This document shows positions 1 through 7,961 of a stretch of DNA of 20,461 nt, in pieces; position 1 is the stretch's first letter; the number at the start of each line of letters is the position of its first letter. Origin of the DNA: JAEUIA01 sp034440255 (GTDB lineage: Bacteria > Planctomycetota > UBA1135 > GCA-002686595); NCBI GenBank assembly GCA_034440255.1, contig JAWXBU010000059.1:1-20461 (forward strand). Direction: 5' to 3'. The notes beneath the pieces are model-generated. The model was not told the origin of the DNA. It ran no database searches and saw only the letters and a list, made by a program, of their open reading frames with translations. The translations under genes and the position numbers were made by a program.

Positions 1-399
1 GCCAAGAGCGGAAAAAATCGGGCGGGGTGTGCAGTCTCGCTGAGTGGGACGTGAAATGTTCGCGACAAAACGGGCTGTGCGCGCGCGCTGTGCGAACGGG
101 AAGGACCAGAGATCCTCGAAACTGCGCAGTGTCCACGCAAGAACGTTGCCTCGCCCTCGTTCGATTCGACAAGCGCGGATCTCGATTTCCGATAACTGGG
201 ACTGCGCTGCCGACGGCGACCGAGCTCGCGCTCGGATCAGCGTGCGTTGGGTGCAGCCATGAGAATGCCGGCGCGCGACGTGGTGACTTGCAGATCGAGC
301 ACGTCGTTACCAACGCCGGTGCAGTCGTTCACTCTCGGCTCACGGCCCAGTGTCGGCGCGCTGCAAGCCCGCGATGTCGTGCAAGTCGATGTCGCCGTC
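1..399. other. Left-edge region without an intact recognisable gene
   Basis: No open frame here looks like a real complete protein; the frames that stay open are rich in Arg, Ser and Ala, as expected for shadows in high-GC DNA. A minus-strand frame is open from 239 down to the left edge, but I recognise nothing in it. The only recognisable signal is a dockerin-like peptide on the minus strand at 340-399, listed separately. Confidence 0.4.
237..399 (-). pseudogene. Possible frameshifted dockerin-like (calcium-binding repeat) remnant
   Basis: Directly after the stop of the neighbouring minus-strand gene, the same frame reads DGDIDLHDIAGLQRA and then stops at 340-342. This resembles the Asp-rich EF-hand-like repeat (D-G-D-x-D-L-x-D) of type I dockerin-like modules, which are common at the C-termini of planctomycete secreted proteins. 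A second minus-strand frame continues with DCTGVGNDVLDLQ and stops at 237-239, which would fit a one-frame shift inside the same module. No start codon or upstream domain is present, because the upstream DNA encodes the DUF3634-type protein. Either this is the tail of a deleted gene or a chance resemblance; the fragment is short, so confidence is low. Confidence 0.25.
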
Positions 400-726
400 T
401 CAGCCCTTCGCCCTCAATCGCGCAAACGGCACCGAACCGACGACGTTGCGAATGCGTTGGAGCACATGCGTCTCGATCGCGCCTTTCACTTCGACACGCG
501 CGCCGTCTCTGTCACGCATGACGAAGATGCGCACCCGATCGAGCTCGGCGCGCTCGACCACTTCGCGCAGATCCCGCATCACGGAAGGCGTCACGCCGCC
601 GCGCACGACTTTCGTTTCACCGCCGTCGGCGCGCAATTCACAGATCGTGAGCGCGCGGCGCGACGCCCACTTCAACACGCCGATAGAGACGACGACGATC
701 AACGCGACGATGAGATAGACTTCCAT
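400..726 (-). CDS. DUF3634-type small membrane-anchored protein
   Basis: Encodes 108 aa. An N-terminal hydrophobic segment (about residues 2-19, MEVYLIVALIVVVSIGVLKW) is followed by a soluble domain containing ICELRADGGETKVVRGGV and ending in QRIRNVVGSVPFARL. The layout of one membrane anchor, a short strand pair with K-(V/L)-x-x-G and a terminal Q-R-I-R-N-V resembles the DUF3634 family of proteobacteria and planctomycetes, whose function is unknown. The open frame extends upstream to 888, but that extension is Arg-rich and lacks a credible start. The ATG at 726 places the membrane segment at the N-terminus and gives a family-like length. No strong Shine-Dalgarno is visible. The family assignment comes from remembered motifs, not a search. 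Confidence 0.7.
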   Translation of the reverse strand: MEVYLIVALIVVVSIGVLKWASRRALTICELRADGGETKVVRGGVTPSVMRDLREVVERAELDRVRIFVMRDRDGARVEVKGAIETHVLQRIRNVVGSVPFARLRAKG

Positions 727-764
727 GCGGCGCAGAGGATAGTCGCCGCGGAATCGGAAGCACG

Positions 765-878
765 CTAAACGCGGCTCATTTCCTCGGCGAGCTCGATGAA
801 TTTCGTCTCGGATGCGACCCAGAACGCCTCGGCGTACTGCACGTCCACTTTCAGAGCGCGATACTGATTCAAGGCCAA
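765..878 (-). CDS. Possible very short hypothetical protein upstream of the DUF3634 gene
   Basis: A minus-strand frame, different from the DUF3634 frame, reads LNQYRALKVDVQYAEAFW and ends in KFIELAEEMSRV before TAG at 765-767. Its composition (balanced charged, aromatic and aliphatic residues, predicted helical) is more protein-like than the Arg-rich shadows around it. It stops 38 nt before the DUF3634 start, so the two could share a transcript. There is no ATG; TTG at 878 would give 37 aa, and no ribosome binding site is seen. It could also be the C-terminal end of a gene whose upstream part is lost. I do not recognise the sequence. Confidence 0.25.
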   Translation of the reverse strand: MALNQYRALKVDVQYAEAFWVASETKFIELAEEMSRV

Positions 879-1224
879 GATGCCACACGAAGAGTGGACC
901 CCGGCCACTTGCAATCGATGTACGTCGATCGCGCGGCAGTGAAGTTCACGTCGTGTTCTGTGCCGACGGCTTCGAGGCCTCCGTCGATTCGACGCGCACG
1001 AGTGAAGCGCGCACGGGGGACGCTAACAGGTCTCTTCCGCGGAACGCGGAGCAGTGATGGGGACGAATCATCTGGGAAACTCGGGGTTTCCTCGTCCATC
1101 GGGCGATTCGTGGCCGCGTCGGGTGCAACGCTCCTGTCGTTGTCACTTCGAGCTCACGGGCAACTCGCGGTCCGGAAAGAGATTCCGACCGAACGTGTCG
1201 TCCGGGCTCCGGCCTGACCCTGGT
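879..1224. other. Gene-free stretch downstream of the aldo/keto reductase gene
   Basis: No frame in this 346-nt stretch has convincing coding character. The only structure I see is a small hairpin at 1036-1050 (TCCGCG, loop GAA, CGCGGA), which could be part of a transcript end but has no T-run on either side. The minus-strand gene that stops at 1225 reads towards this region. Confidence 0.4.
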
Positions 1225-2277
1225 TCAGGTTTGCCCGACCCAATCCTTGTCGGCGATCGACTTCCAATGCGCGCGAATCGAGGCCTCGAAATCCTTTTCG
1301 AGCGGGCCGGCCTGCATCAGCTGCGCATTCTGCTTCCAGCGTTCGGGCTTGGTAGTGCCGACGATGAGCACGCTGACGCCCGGCTGCATCGCCGTGAAGC
1401 GCATCGCGATCGCTGCAGGGCCGTCGACACCTTCGTTCTTGCGCGCGTCACCGGTTGCCCACTCGTACTTCAACTTGGACAAGCGGCGCCAGTACTCCTC
1501 GTGGTAGCCGCTCGACGGTTTCGCGTCGTAGCGCCACGCCGCGTTCGCGATCGGACGTTTCGCGATCACGCCCATCTGCTTCTCTTTCGCGAGCGGCAGG
1601 ACGAGATCGATGCATTCTTGATCCGCGATGTTGACCGATGTCTGCAGCGCGTCGAAGCGTCCGCTCTCGACGGCCCACTGGGCTGCTCGAGAGTCGCCGC
1701 TGTATCCGATGTAGCGCGTTTTGCCCTGTTTCTTGGCCGTTTCGAGTCCTTCGATGCACTCACCCTTCTTCAATTCGTCGAGCGAGCACGAGTGCAGGTT
1801 CACCAAGTCGACGACGTCGGTCTTCAAACGCCTCAAGCTGCGCTCGATCGATTTCACGACGCCGTCCTTCGACCAATCGTCACCGCGTTTTCCATCCGGC
1901 GTGACGTGTCCACACTTGGTGAAGAGGTGGTACTCCTTTCGTCGCGTGCCGATCGCTGCTGCGATCGCAACCTCGGAGTCGAGGTAGCACTCGGCCGTGT
2001 CGACCACGTTGAGCCCCGCATCGAGCGCCGCGTCGAGCAGCTTCGAAACGGTCGCAACGTCCGTCTTCTCGTAGCCGATTTCCGAACCGCCGAAACCGAG
2101 CATGGCGACCTGCATGTCCGTCTTGCCGAAGGGTCGGCGCTCCAAATCGACGGGCGCGGATGTCGGCTCACCGATGGAATGCATCGGGCGCGCGCAGCCG
2201 TGCGACGTCCACGCCGCGAGCGAAAGTGCCGCCGAAAGCTCGAGGAAATCGCGCCGTGATGTCGAACGTCGGTCCAT
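1225..2277 (-). CDS. Tat-exported aldo/keto reductase
   Basis: Encodes 350 aa. The N-terminus carries a twin-arginine signal (RRDFLELSAALSLAAW, from residue 8), so the enzyme is probably folded in the cytoplasm and exported with its NADP(H) cofactor. The reductase domain begins near residue 45. The usual catalytic tetrad is in place: Asp93 and Tyr98 (VVDTAECY), Lys121 (LFTKCGH) and His162 (LVNLHSC). The late motif IVGTTKPERW (about residues 305-314) matches the family's nucleotide-binding part. The family reduces carbonyls or oxidises alcohols; the substrate here is unknown. The frame is open up to 2745, but that part is a shadow of the divergent radical SAM gene. ATG 2277 is supported by GAGGA nine bases upstream and by the Tat signal. 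Confidence 0.88.
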   Translation of the reverse strand: MDRRSTSRRDFLELSAALSLAAWTSHGCARPMHSIGEPTSAPVDLERRPFGKTDMQVAMLGFGGSEIGYEKTDVATVSKLLDAALDAGLNVVDTAECYLDSEVAIAAAIGTRRKEYHLFTKCGHVTPDGKRGDDWSKDGVVKSIERSLRRLKTDVVDLVNLHSCSLDELKKGECIEGLETAKKQGKTRYIGYSGDSRAAQWAVESGRFDALQTSVNIADQECIDLVLPLAKEKQMGVIAKRPIANAAWRYDAKPSSGYHEEYWRRLSKLKYEWATGDARKNEGVDGPAAIAMRFTAMQPGVSVLIVGTTKPERWKQNAQLMQAGPLEKDFEASIRAHWKSIADKDWVGQT

Positions 2278-2485
2278 TTTCGAAGTCCTCGGATCCTCGT
2301 GTCGTGTCAGTGAGCGAAGTATGAGCCAGGGCCGTCGCGAACGGTTCCTCCTCTTCCGCGACCCATCTTGCGCCTGGCTTCGACGGCCTCGCCCGATCGC
2401 GTTTCCACGGTAGAACTCGCTCCAGAGTCCCGCAGAACGATGAAAGCTACGCACGCGGCTCGCGAGCGGCAACAATGTGTAACGA

Positions 2486-4009
2486 ATGACCGACATCGTC
2501 CTCTCGACCCTCAATGCGAAGTGGATCCACGCTTCGTTCGGATTGCGCTGCTTGCTCGCCAACCTCGGCGAGTTGCGCGAGCGCGCCGTGCTCGTGGAAA
2601 GCACGTTGCAAGAGCGACCGCTCGACATCGTCGAACGTCTGCTCGCGCATTCGCCGCGCATCGTCGGTCTGGGCGTGTACGTGTGGAACGCGCGCGAGAG
2701 CGAACTCGTCGTCGACGCGCTCAAACGGATCGCGCCGGATGTCATCGTCGTGCTGGGTGGGCCGGAAGTCAGTCACGAGAGCGAGCTCCAGCGCATCTGT
2801 GCGCTCGCCGACTACGTGATCCAAGGCGAGGGGGACGTCGCGTTCGCCGAGCTGTGTGCTGATCTGCTTTCCGGTGTTCGACCGGCGGAGCGCGTACGCG
2901 CGGCAACTTTGCCTGCGCTCGCGACCCTGCGCTCGCCGTACGTCGAGTACACGGAGGATGACCTGCGCCACCGCGTCGTGTACGTCGAAGCGTCGCGCGG
3001 TTGCCCGTTCTCGTGCGAGTTCTGCTTGTCGGCGCTCGACGAGAAGGTGCGCGAGTTTCCGCTCGAGCGATTCCTCGTCGAGATGGACGGGCTGTTCGCG
3101 CGCGGGCTCGACCACTTCAAGTTCGTCGATCGCACGTTCAACATCTCGATTCCGACGAGCACCGCGATCCTCGAGTTCTTCCTCGCCCGCATGCGCGACG
3201 GGATGTTCCTGCACTTCGAGATGATCCCCGATCGACTGCCGGACGCGCTCCGCGATCTGCTCGCGCGCTTTCCGCCCGGCGTGGTGCAACTCGAAGTCGG
3301 AATCCAGACGTTCGACGCCGCGACTGCGAAGCGCATTTCGCGCGTGCAGCGTGTCGACAAGATCGAATCCAACTTGCGTTACCTGCGCGAACACACGGGC
3401 GTTCACCTGCACACCGATTTGATCGCTGGTTTGCCTGGGGAGGATCTCGCGAGCTTCGCGCGCGGTTTCGATCGATTGATCGCGCTGCGCCCGCACGAGA
3501 TCCAGGTCGGCATCCTCAAACGCCTACGCGGCGCGCCGATCGCGCGACACGACGCTGAATTCGGCATGCGCTACGCCGAGCACGCGCCGTACGAAATTCT
3601 TTCGACGAACGCGATTCCATTCGTCGACATGCAGCGCTTGCGCCGTTTCGCTCGCGCGTGGGATCTCGTCGGCAACAGCGGCAACTACGTCGAGACACTG
3701 CCGCTCCTGTGGCGCGAGCGCTCCCCGTTCGAATCCGTCATGCACCTCGCCGACGCACTGCACACGCGCTTCGGTGCGCTCTTCCACATCCAACTCGATC
3801 GGCTGAGCGAATTTCTGCTCGAACATCTCGTCGCGACCGGCGTGCCGCGCGAGCTCGCCGGCACAGCGTTGCTCACCGACTATCAACGCACGCGTCCCGC
3901 GCACTGGCCCGAGTTCCTGCGCGAGTTCGTCGGCCCGGATGCTCGGCGCGTCCGCACATCTTCGTCGAACGACAAACACGCAGCTCGGCAACGGCGTGTA
4001 CACGGATAG
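2486..4009 (+). CDS. B12-binding domain radical SAM protein (DUF4080-type C-terminus)
   Basis: Encodes 507 aa. Residues 1-130 form a cobalamin-binding-like Rossmann domain (VVLGGPEVS at 88-96, IQGEGD at 112-117). It lacks the DxHxxG motif of B12-ligating mutases, as usual for this subgroup. The radical SAM core follows, with the iron-sulfur motif CPFSCEFC (Cys173, Cys177, Cys180), then FKFVDRTFN, LEVGIQTFD and HTDLIAGLPGED. The C-terminal part (from about residue 350, ILKRLRGAPI onward) resembles DUF4080 found in such proteins. The chemistry, a 5'-deoxyadenosyl-radical reaction, follows from the family; the substrate is unknown. It is transcribed divergently from the aldo/keto reductase. No clear Shine-Dalgarno precedes ATG 2486. 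The last 25 residues are basic and poorly conserved in character. Confidence 0.9.
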   Translation: MTDIVLSTLNAKWIHASFGLRCLLANLGELRERAVLVESTLQERPLDIVERLLAHSPRIVGLGVYVWNARESELVVDALKRIAPDVIVVLGGPEVSHESELQRICALADYVIQGEGDVAFAELCADLLSGVRPAERVRAATLPALATLRSPYVEYTEDDLRHRVVYVEASRGCPFSCEFCLSALDEKVREFPLERFLVEMDGLFARGLDHFKFVDRTFNISIPTSTAILEFFLARMRDGMFLHFEMIPDRLPDALRDLLARFPPGVVQLEVGIQTFDAATAKRISRVQRVDKIESNLRYLREHTGVHLHTDLIAGLPGEDLASFARGFDRLIALRPHEIQVGILKRLRGAPIARHDAEFGMRYAEHAPYEILSTNAIPFVDMQRLRRFARAWDLVGNSGNYVETLPLLWRERSPFESVMHLADALHTRFGALFHIQLDRLSEFLLEHLVATGVPRELAGTALLTDYQRTRPAHWPEFLREFVGPDARRVRTSSSNDKHAARQRRVHG

Positions 4010-4097
4010 ATCGCTCGACCGAGCGCTTGTCGGCCCCGCGGTCTAAGCTCTCGAGCGTGAAATCGACCGCGAACCACGCGAGTCTCGCTGATCGTGG

Positions 4098-5939
4098 ATG
4101 CTCCATGAACGAGCGCAAGTTCCGGCGAAAGACGACCGTCGAGTGACTGTGACGCGCAACTACTCCGAAGCACGCATCGTCGCGCTCGTCCTCGTTTTCG
4201 TGGTCGGACTGCATGCGTTCGTGTACGGCCGTTATCTGCCGTGCGCAGATGGAAGCATCGGGCACGACTATGCGTACTACTTCCCCGATCTCTTGTCGGG
4301 TGCGTATTGGTTCCATCAGAACGGACCCTTCTCGATCCCGTGGTTCACGCCGGCATTCGGCGGAGGCATGCCGTTTTATGCGCATCCGTCGTGTGGGTAC
4401 TTCACGTTTCCACAAGTCGCTGCGCTCGAGATGGGGCCGGTGTTCGCCGTGCGAGCGACTCTGGTCTTGTTCGCCAGCCTCGGATTTCTCGGTACGTATC
4501 TGTGTCTGCGCCGCTCGTTCGCGCTCTCGCTCGCGGCTGCGTTGTGCGGAGCGACGATCTTCGCGTGGAACGGATTCTTCACTTCGCGAATGCTCTCGGG
4601 CCATCTGTTCTTCCATTCGCAGATGCTCGTGCCGCTCGCGGCGTGGTGGCTCACCCGGCCGGTGGGCGAGGACAATCGAATCCGTCGACTCGCCCTCGAC
4701 GCGTTGTGCGCCGGACTCGTCTTCGCGTACATGCTCCAGGCGGGGAATTTCTACGGTCTCGTGCCGGCCGGGCTGTCGTGCGCGGCGATCGCGCTCGTCG
4801 CGACACTCCGCGGAGCGCGCGTCAGCGACGCGAGTGTTCGGTTCGGCGGAGCGATCGTCGTCGCGCTACTCCTGTGTCTCGCGAAATTGAACGCGGGCCT
4901 GGCCTTCATCGACGCCTGCCCGCGCTCGGGTTATCCGTTGCCAGGTGCATCGAACCCGCTCGGTGCGATCGCGCTCGTGATCCAGTCCGTGTTCGTTTTC
5001 CCGTCCGTCGATTTGGGTCGCTACGTCCTCGTGAACGAGCGCTGGCGGCTCGATCAACACGAATGGGACTTCAGTCTCACGCTGGTGACGTTGGTGCTTC
5101 TCGTCGCCGGTGGAATTTCGCTGCGGAGCGAGATTCGCGAGCGCCTGCGCAATCGACGCACTCTCGTTCTGTTCAGCGCGCTCGTGCTCGTGTTGCTCGT
5201 GCCGATCGCGGTCAACGTCCACACGCCCGGATGGAGCGCGTTCTTGAAGCACGTGCCGATCGTGCGCAATTCGAGCAGCCTCGTGCGCTGGTTCGCAGCG
5301 TACGTACCGGTTTTCGCCGTCCTCGCCGCACTGTCGATCGATCGCATCACACTCGATCCGAAGCGACGCGTGCAGATCGCCGTCGCTGCTGCAGTTCTCG
5401 CCATCGTCACGCACGTCTTGCGCGATCGCAGCTTCTACGCGACGCAGCCGTACTCCGCGACGCGCATCGAGACGGCGTTCGACGCGTTGCGCGAGACGGA
5501 CCGCGTGATCCCGATCGAGCGTTGTGCGATCCAGTTCGGGCCCAACGGTCGCGCGCTCCGGCCGCCGGATCGCAACGACGCCCTCGTCGACGGCACCTCG
5601 CCGATCGCGTGTTTCGAACCGATCTTCGGATACGAACTCGAGTGGTTCCCGAGGGGCACGCTGCATCACGGTCCCGCGCGCGAAGTCACCGATGGCACGT
5701 ACAACTTCAAGAATCCGGCGAGCTACCTGTTCCCCGCCGAAAACGGCCTCGTTCCGGGCGCTCACTTTCGCTCAGGCCAGCAGCGTGAGCTCGAGGCGCT
5801 GCTCGACTATCGGCCGTACACGTTCGAGAAATCGTCGGGTCAACGCGCGGCCGAGATCGTGAATCTCGTTGCGCTCGGGTTCGCACTCGCAGTGTTGCTG
5901 TGGGCTGCGATCACGCGTTATCGAGCGCGATTCGGCTGA
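4098..5939 (+). CDS. Large polytopic membrane protein, possible GT-C/YfhO-like glycosyltransferase
   Basis: Encodes 613 aa with about ten or more hydrophobic segments, the first near residues 27-44. The first periplasmic-type loop contains GHDYAYYFPDLL and WFTPAFGGGMPFYAHP. An acidic residue in the first loop followed by long alternating helices is the usual layout of GT-C (PMT/YfhO-like) lipid-linked sugar transferases. A soluble segment (about residues 455-580) precedes a last helix near 590-607. Substrate and reaction are not deducible. ATG 4098 gives the longest frame; GTG 4143 overlaps the stop of a 13-codon ORF (4105-4146) and is an alternative start by coupling. The stop falls exactly where homology of the following propeller remnant begins, so the extreme C-terminus may have been set by a deletion. 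Confidence 0.75.
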   Translation: MLHERAQVPAKDDRRVTVTRNYSEARIVALVLVFVVGLHAFVYGRYLPCADGSIGHDYAYYFPDLLSGAYWFHQNGPFSIPWFTPAFGGGMPFYAHPSCGYFTFPQVAALEMGPVFAVRATLVLFASLGFLGTYLCLRRSFALSLAAALCGATIFAWNGFFTSRMLSGHLFFHSQMLVPLAAWWLTRPVGEDNRIRRLALDALCAGLVFAYMLQAGNFYGLVPAGLSCAAIALVATLRGARVSDASVRFGGAIVVALLLCLAKLNAGLAFIDACPRSGYPLPGASNPLGAIALVIQSVFVFPSVDLGRYVLVNERWRLDQHEWDFSLTLVTLVLLVAGGISLRSEIRERLRNRRTLVLFSALVLVLLVPIAVNVHTPGWSAFLKHVPIVRNSSSLVRWFAAYVPVFAVLAALSIDRITLDPKRRVQIAVAAAVLAIVTHVLRDRSFYATQPYSATRIETAFDALRETDRVIPIERCAIQFGPNGRALRPPDRNDALVDGTSPIACFEPIFGYELEWFPRGTLHHGPAREVTDGTYNFKNPASYLFPAENGLVPGAHFRSGQQRELEALLDYRPYTFEKSSGQRAAEIVNLVALGFALAVLLWAAITRYRARFG

Positions 5940-7030
5940 TCGACAGCGCCGGCAATGTGTCCTGGCTGTGCTCCTTCTCGGGAGCGGGCGGCGGCGGAAC
6001 CGCCTACTGCGTCGTCACGGATGCGGCCGGCAATTCGATCGTCGTCGGCACGAGTAAAAGCATCACGGAAGCGTGGCTCGTCAAATACGACGCACTCGGC
6101 AATCTCTTGTGATCGCAGTTCCACAGCATCGGCATCGGCGCGCGCTACACGGACGCGGCGTTCGGCGCAGACGGCTCGGTCTACGCCACGGGCTCGCAAG
6201 ACACGGGTTTCAATGCCGGCAAGCTCTTGACCGCCAAATACGGAGCGAACGGCAATCTCGTGTGGCTCGACGTTTTCGAAGCCGGTCCCACTTCGAACGA
6301 GGACGGACGCCGCATCCGTCCCGATCCGGCGGGTCGTGCGACGGTCTTCGGCAACCGTTTCGTCGGACAGGACACGCGCGTGTTGGCTCAAAGCTACGAG
6401 CGCGACGGCTCCCTCCGTTGGCGAGCCATATTGCCGCTGGTCGGAACCGGCTACTTCGTCGAAGGCATCAGGAAACAGGACGGCGGCTTCGTTGTCGGAT
6501 CCATCAACGTCGGTGGGTTCCAAGAGTTGCGCGACCAGTCGAACGCATTCTGTTTCGGCGACGGCGCGAGCGGCGCATGCTCGTGCGGAAACTCCAGCGC
6601 GATCGGCGCAGCCGCCGGTTGTTCGAATTCGGTCGGCACCGCAGCGAGCCTGGTCGATTCAGGAGCGGCGAGCCTGACGAGCGACGCTTCGATCTTGCAG
6701 GTGAGCGGTGTGACGCCGACGGGCATCTGCTCGTTCATTCAGGGCAATACGACCGTGTCGCCGACACCCTTCGGCGACGGATTGCGCTGCGCCGGCGGCG
6801 TCCTCGAGCGTCTGTATCTGAAGAGCGCGCAAGCCGGAGTCGCGACGGTGCCCACGTTCCCCGAGGCAAGTGTCTCTCAACGTTCGGCGTTCGAGGGCGA
6901 TCCTCTGTCGGCCATAACGACGCGCGCATACCAAGTCTTCTGTCGCGACAGCGATCTCGTGTTCTGTGCAGCGCCGCGAGGCAATTCATTCAACATGTCG
7001 AGCGGTCTCATGATCTGTTGGGTGCCGTGA
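5930..7030 (+). pseudogene. Secreted beta-propeller (SBBP-type) protein remnant, 5'-truncated with an in-frame TGA
   Basis: One reading frame runs from about 5930 to 7030, broken only by TGA at 6110-6112. Before it the frame reads LIDSAGNVSWLCSF and KYDALGNLL; after it SQFHSIGIG, then KYGANGNLVWLDVF. The repeated G-N-L-(L/V)-W pattern shows that TGA stands where Trp (TGG) is expected, so it looks like a nonsense mutation. The repeats resemble SBBP/beta-propeller units of extracellular proteins. From CFGDGASGACSCGNSSA onward the frame carries a Cys-rich C-terminal module ending FNMSSGLMICWVP, related to the end of the gene at 9907-10565. There is no start codon or signal peptide: homology begins at the stop codon of the preceding gene, indicating loss of the 5' part. 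The 3' part might still be translated internally. Confidence 0.75.
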
Positions 7031-7035
7031 GGACA

Positions 7036-7058
7036 GGCGCACCGAGTGTCGGTGCGCC
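7036..7058. terminator. Hairpin between convergent genes (bidirectional terminator-like)
   Basis: A perfect 10-bp inverted repeat, GGCGCACCGA and TCGGTGCGCC around a GTG loop, lies six bases after the stop of the plus-strand propeller remnant and 24 bases from the stop of the convergent minus-strand gene. There is no T-run on either side, so Rho-independent termination is not assured, but position and symmetry suit a shared transcript end. Confidence 0.5.
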
Positions 7059-7081
7059 GCTTGCCTCGAAAACGCGGCCGG

Positions 7082-7903
7082 CTAAGTCTGTTCGAGACGA
7101 CCCCGGCGCACGCGGTCGCCGACGACTGCGGAGAGGCGACCGCCGGGCTCCCATTCGAGCGTCCAGCCGCGGCGTGCGACGAGCGGTTCGATCAACGTGA
7201 GCTCTTCAGCGCTCGTCGAGAGCACGCAGGGAAATCGTGCGCGATCCAGCAGAGCTTCGATCAGCGCATCGGCGCGCTTGCGGTCGTCGAACAGGACTCC
7301 GCGACCTGTGGCTAGCGGACCGTCTGTGCGCTCGTACAGAACATCGTGTAGCGCGGGGAACGCGTCGGGGTCGGTGAGGACGCTGACGAGCCACAGGTGA
7401 TCGCAACTTTCGCGCTCGATGTCGGTGATCTCGCCTACGCGAGGCACCGGCAGTTCGACGCCCAGATTTGCGCTCACGATGCGCAGCGCGCGCACGATCT
7501 CGGTCGTCTGCGGGCAGTCGATGTTCAGCCATTCGACCGTGCGGTGCATGACCAAGTGCTCGGCCAGGATCAGCGGCAGTTCGGCGATCTCGGCGCCGAC
7601 GTACAGACTTCGGCCGCGCACGTCGCCGAGCGCAGTGGCGATGTCGTCGGCGAACCACAGCCCGGTTTCGATGATCTGCTCGCGCAGTTCGTCGTCGAAA
7701 AAAGACGTACCGTCGCCGTCGCAGGCTGCGCGGCCGAGCAGCTCCCAGTCGAGCTCCGCGTCGAGCGCGCTGACTGTTGCACCGAACGCATGGAGGGACT
7801 CGTTCATCGTGCGGCGCATGGTGCCACCGAAACGGCGCGCGAACCTCTGCCCTCCGGCCGAAAAAGAGGTCTCGAGCAATCGCGCCTCGAGGAGCGTGTG
7901 CAA
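7082..7903 (-). CDS. Conserved-looking hypothetical protein, possibly Rossmann-like
   Basis: Encodes 273 aa from a TTG start at 7903; ATG at 7819 or 7807 are alternatives (245 or 241 aa). No good Shine-Dalgarno precedes any of them. I do not recognise the family with confidence. The segment GRSLYVGAEIAELPLILAEH (about 94-113) followed by VEWLNIDCPQTTEIVRAL could be the first strand-loop-helix of a SAM-binding Rossmann fold, but the usual GxGxG is absent. A later stretch, CDHLWLVSVLTDPDAFPALH (about 167-186), is well formed. The C-terminus ends in a small beta-rich stretch (WTLEWEPGGRLSAVVGDRV). No signal peptide or membrane helix is seen, so it is probably cytoplasmic. It is divergent from the serine hydrolase gene and shares a very short promoter region. 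Confidence 0.65.
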   Translation of the reverse strand: MHTLLEARLLETSFSAGGQRFARRFGGTMRRTMNESLHAFGATVSALDAELDWELLGRAACDGDGTSFFDDELREQIIETGLWFADDIATALGDVRGRSLYVGAEIAELPLILAEHLVMHRTVEWLNIDCPQTTEIVRALRIVSANLGVELPVPRVGEITDIERESCDHLWLVSVLTDPDAFPALHDVLYERTDGPLATGRGVLFDDRKRADALIEALLDRARFPCVLSTSAEELTLIEPLVARRGWTLEWEPGGRLSAVVGDRVRRGRLEQT

Positions 7904-7950
7904 CGACGGCGACCGTTATCCTCTCGCGGCCGCGTGCTCACGGTTTCACC

Positions 7951-7957
7951 GAGGAGG
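7951..7957 (+). promoter_or_regulatory. Strong ribosome binding site deciding the hydrolase start
   Basis: GAGGAGG lies just before two adjacent ATG codons (7959 and 7962). Spacing favours ATG 7962, four bases after the core, although initiation at 7959 would add only one Met. It marks the true start of the hydrolase inside a frame that is open from 7419. Confidence 0.7.
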
Positions 7958-7961
7958 AATG

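Noticed and set aside
27..768. Plus-strand frames at the left edge (27-521, 247-768, 350-718)
   Set aside because: They are antisense to the DUF3634-type gene or low in protein character, with Arg/Ser/Ala/His-rich composition typical of shadow frames.
2278..2745. Upstream extension of the aldo/keto reductase frame to 506 aa
   Set aside because: It is antisense to the radical SAM gene over its distal part, Arg/Ser-rich, and the Tat signal with a Shine-Dalgarno places the start at 2277.
6110..6112. TGA as a second selenocysteine codon
   Set aside because: Repeat comparison predicts Trp, not Cys, at this position; the protein is not redox-related, and no suitable hairpin is evident just downstream.
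7419..7961. Upstream extension of the serine hydrolase frame
   Set aside because: It is antisense to the 7082-7903 gene; the GAGGAGG site and export signal fix the start at 7962.
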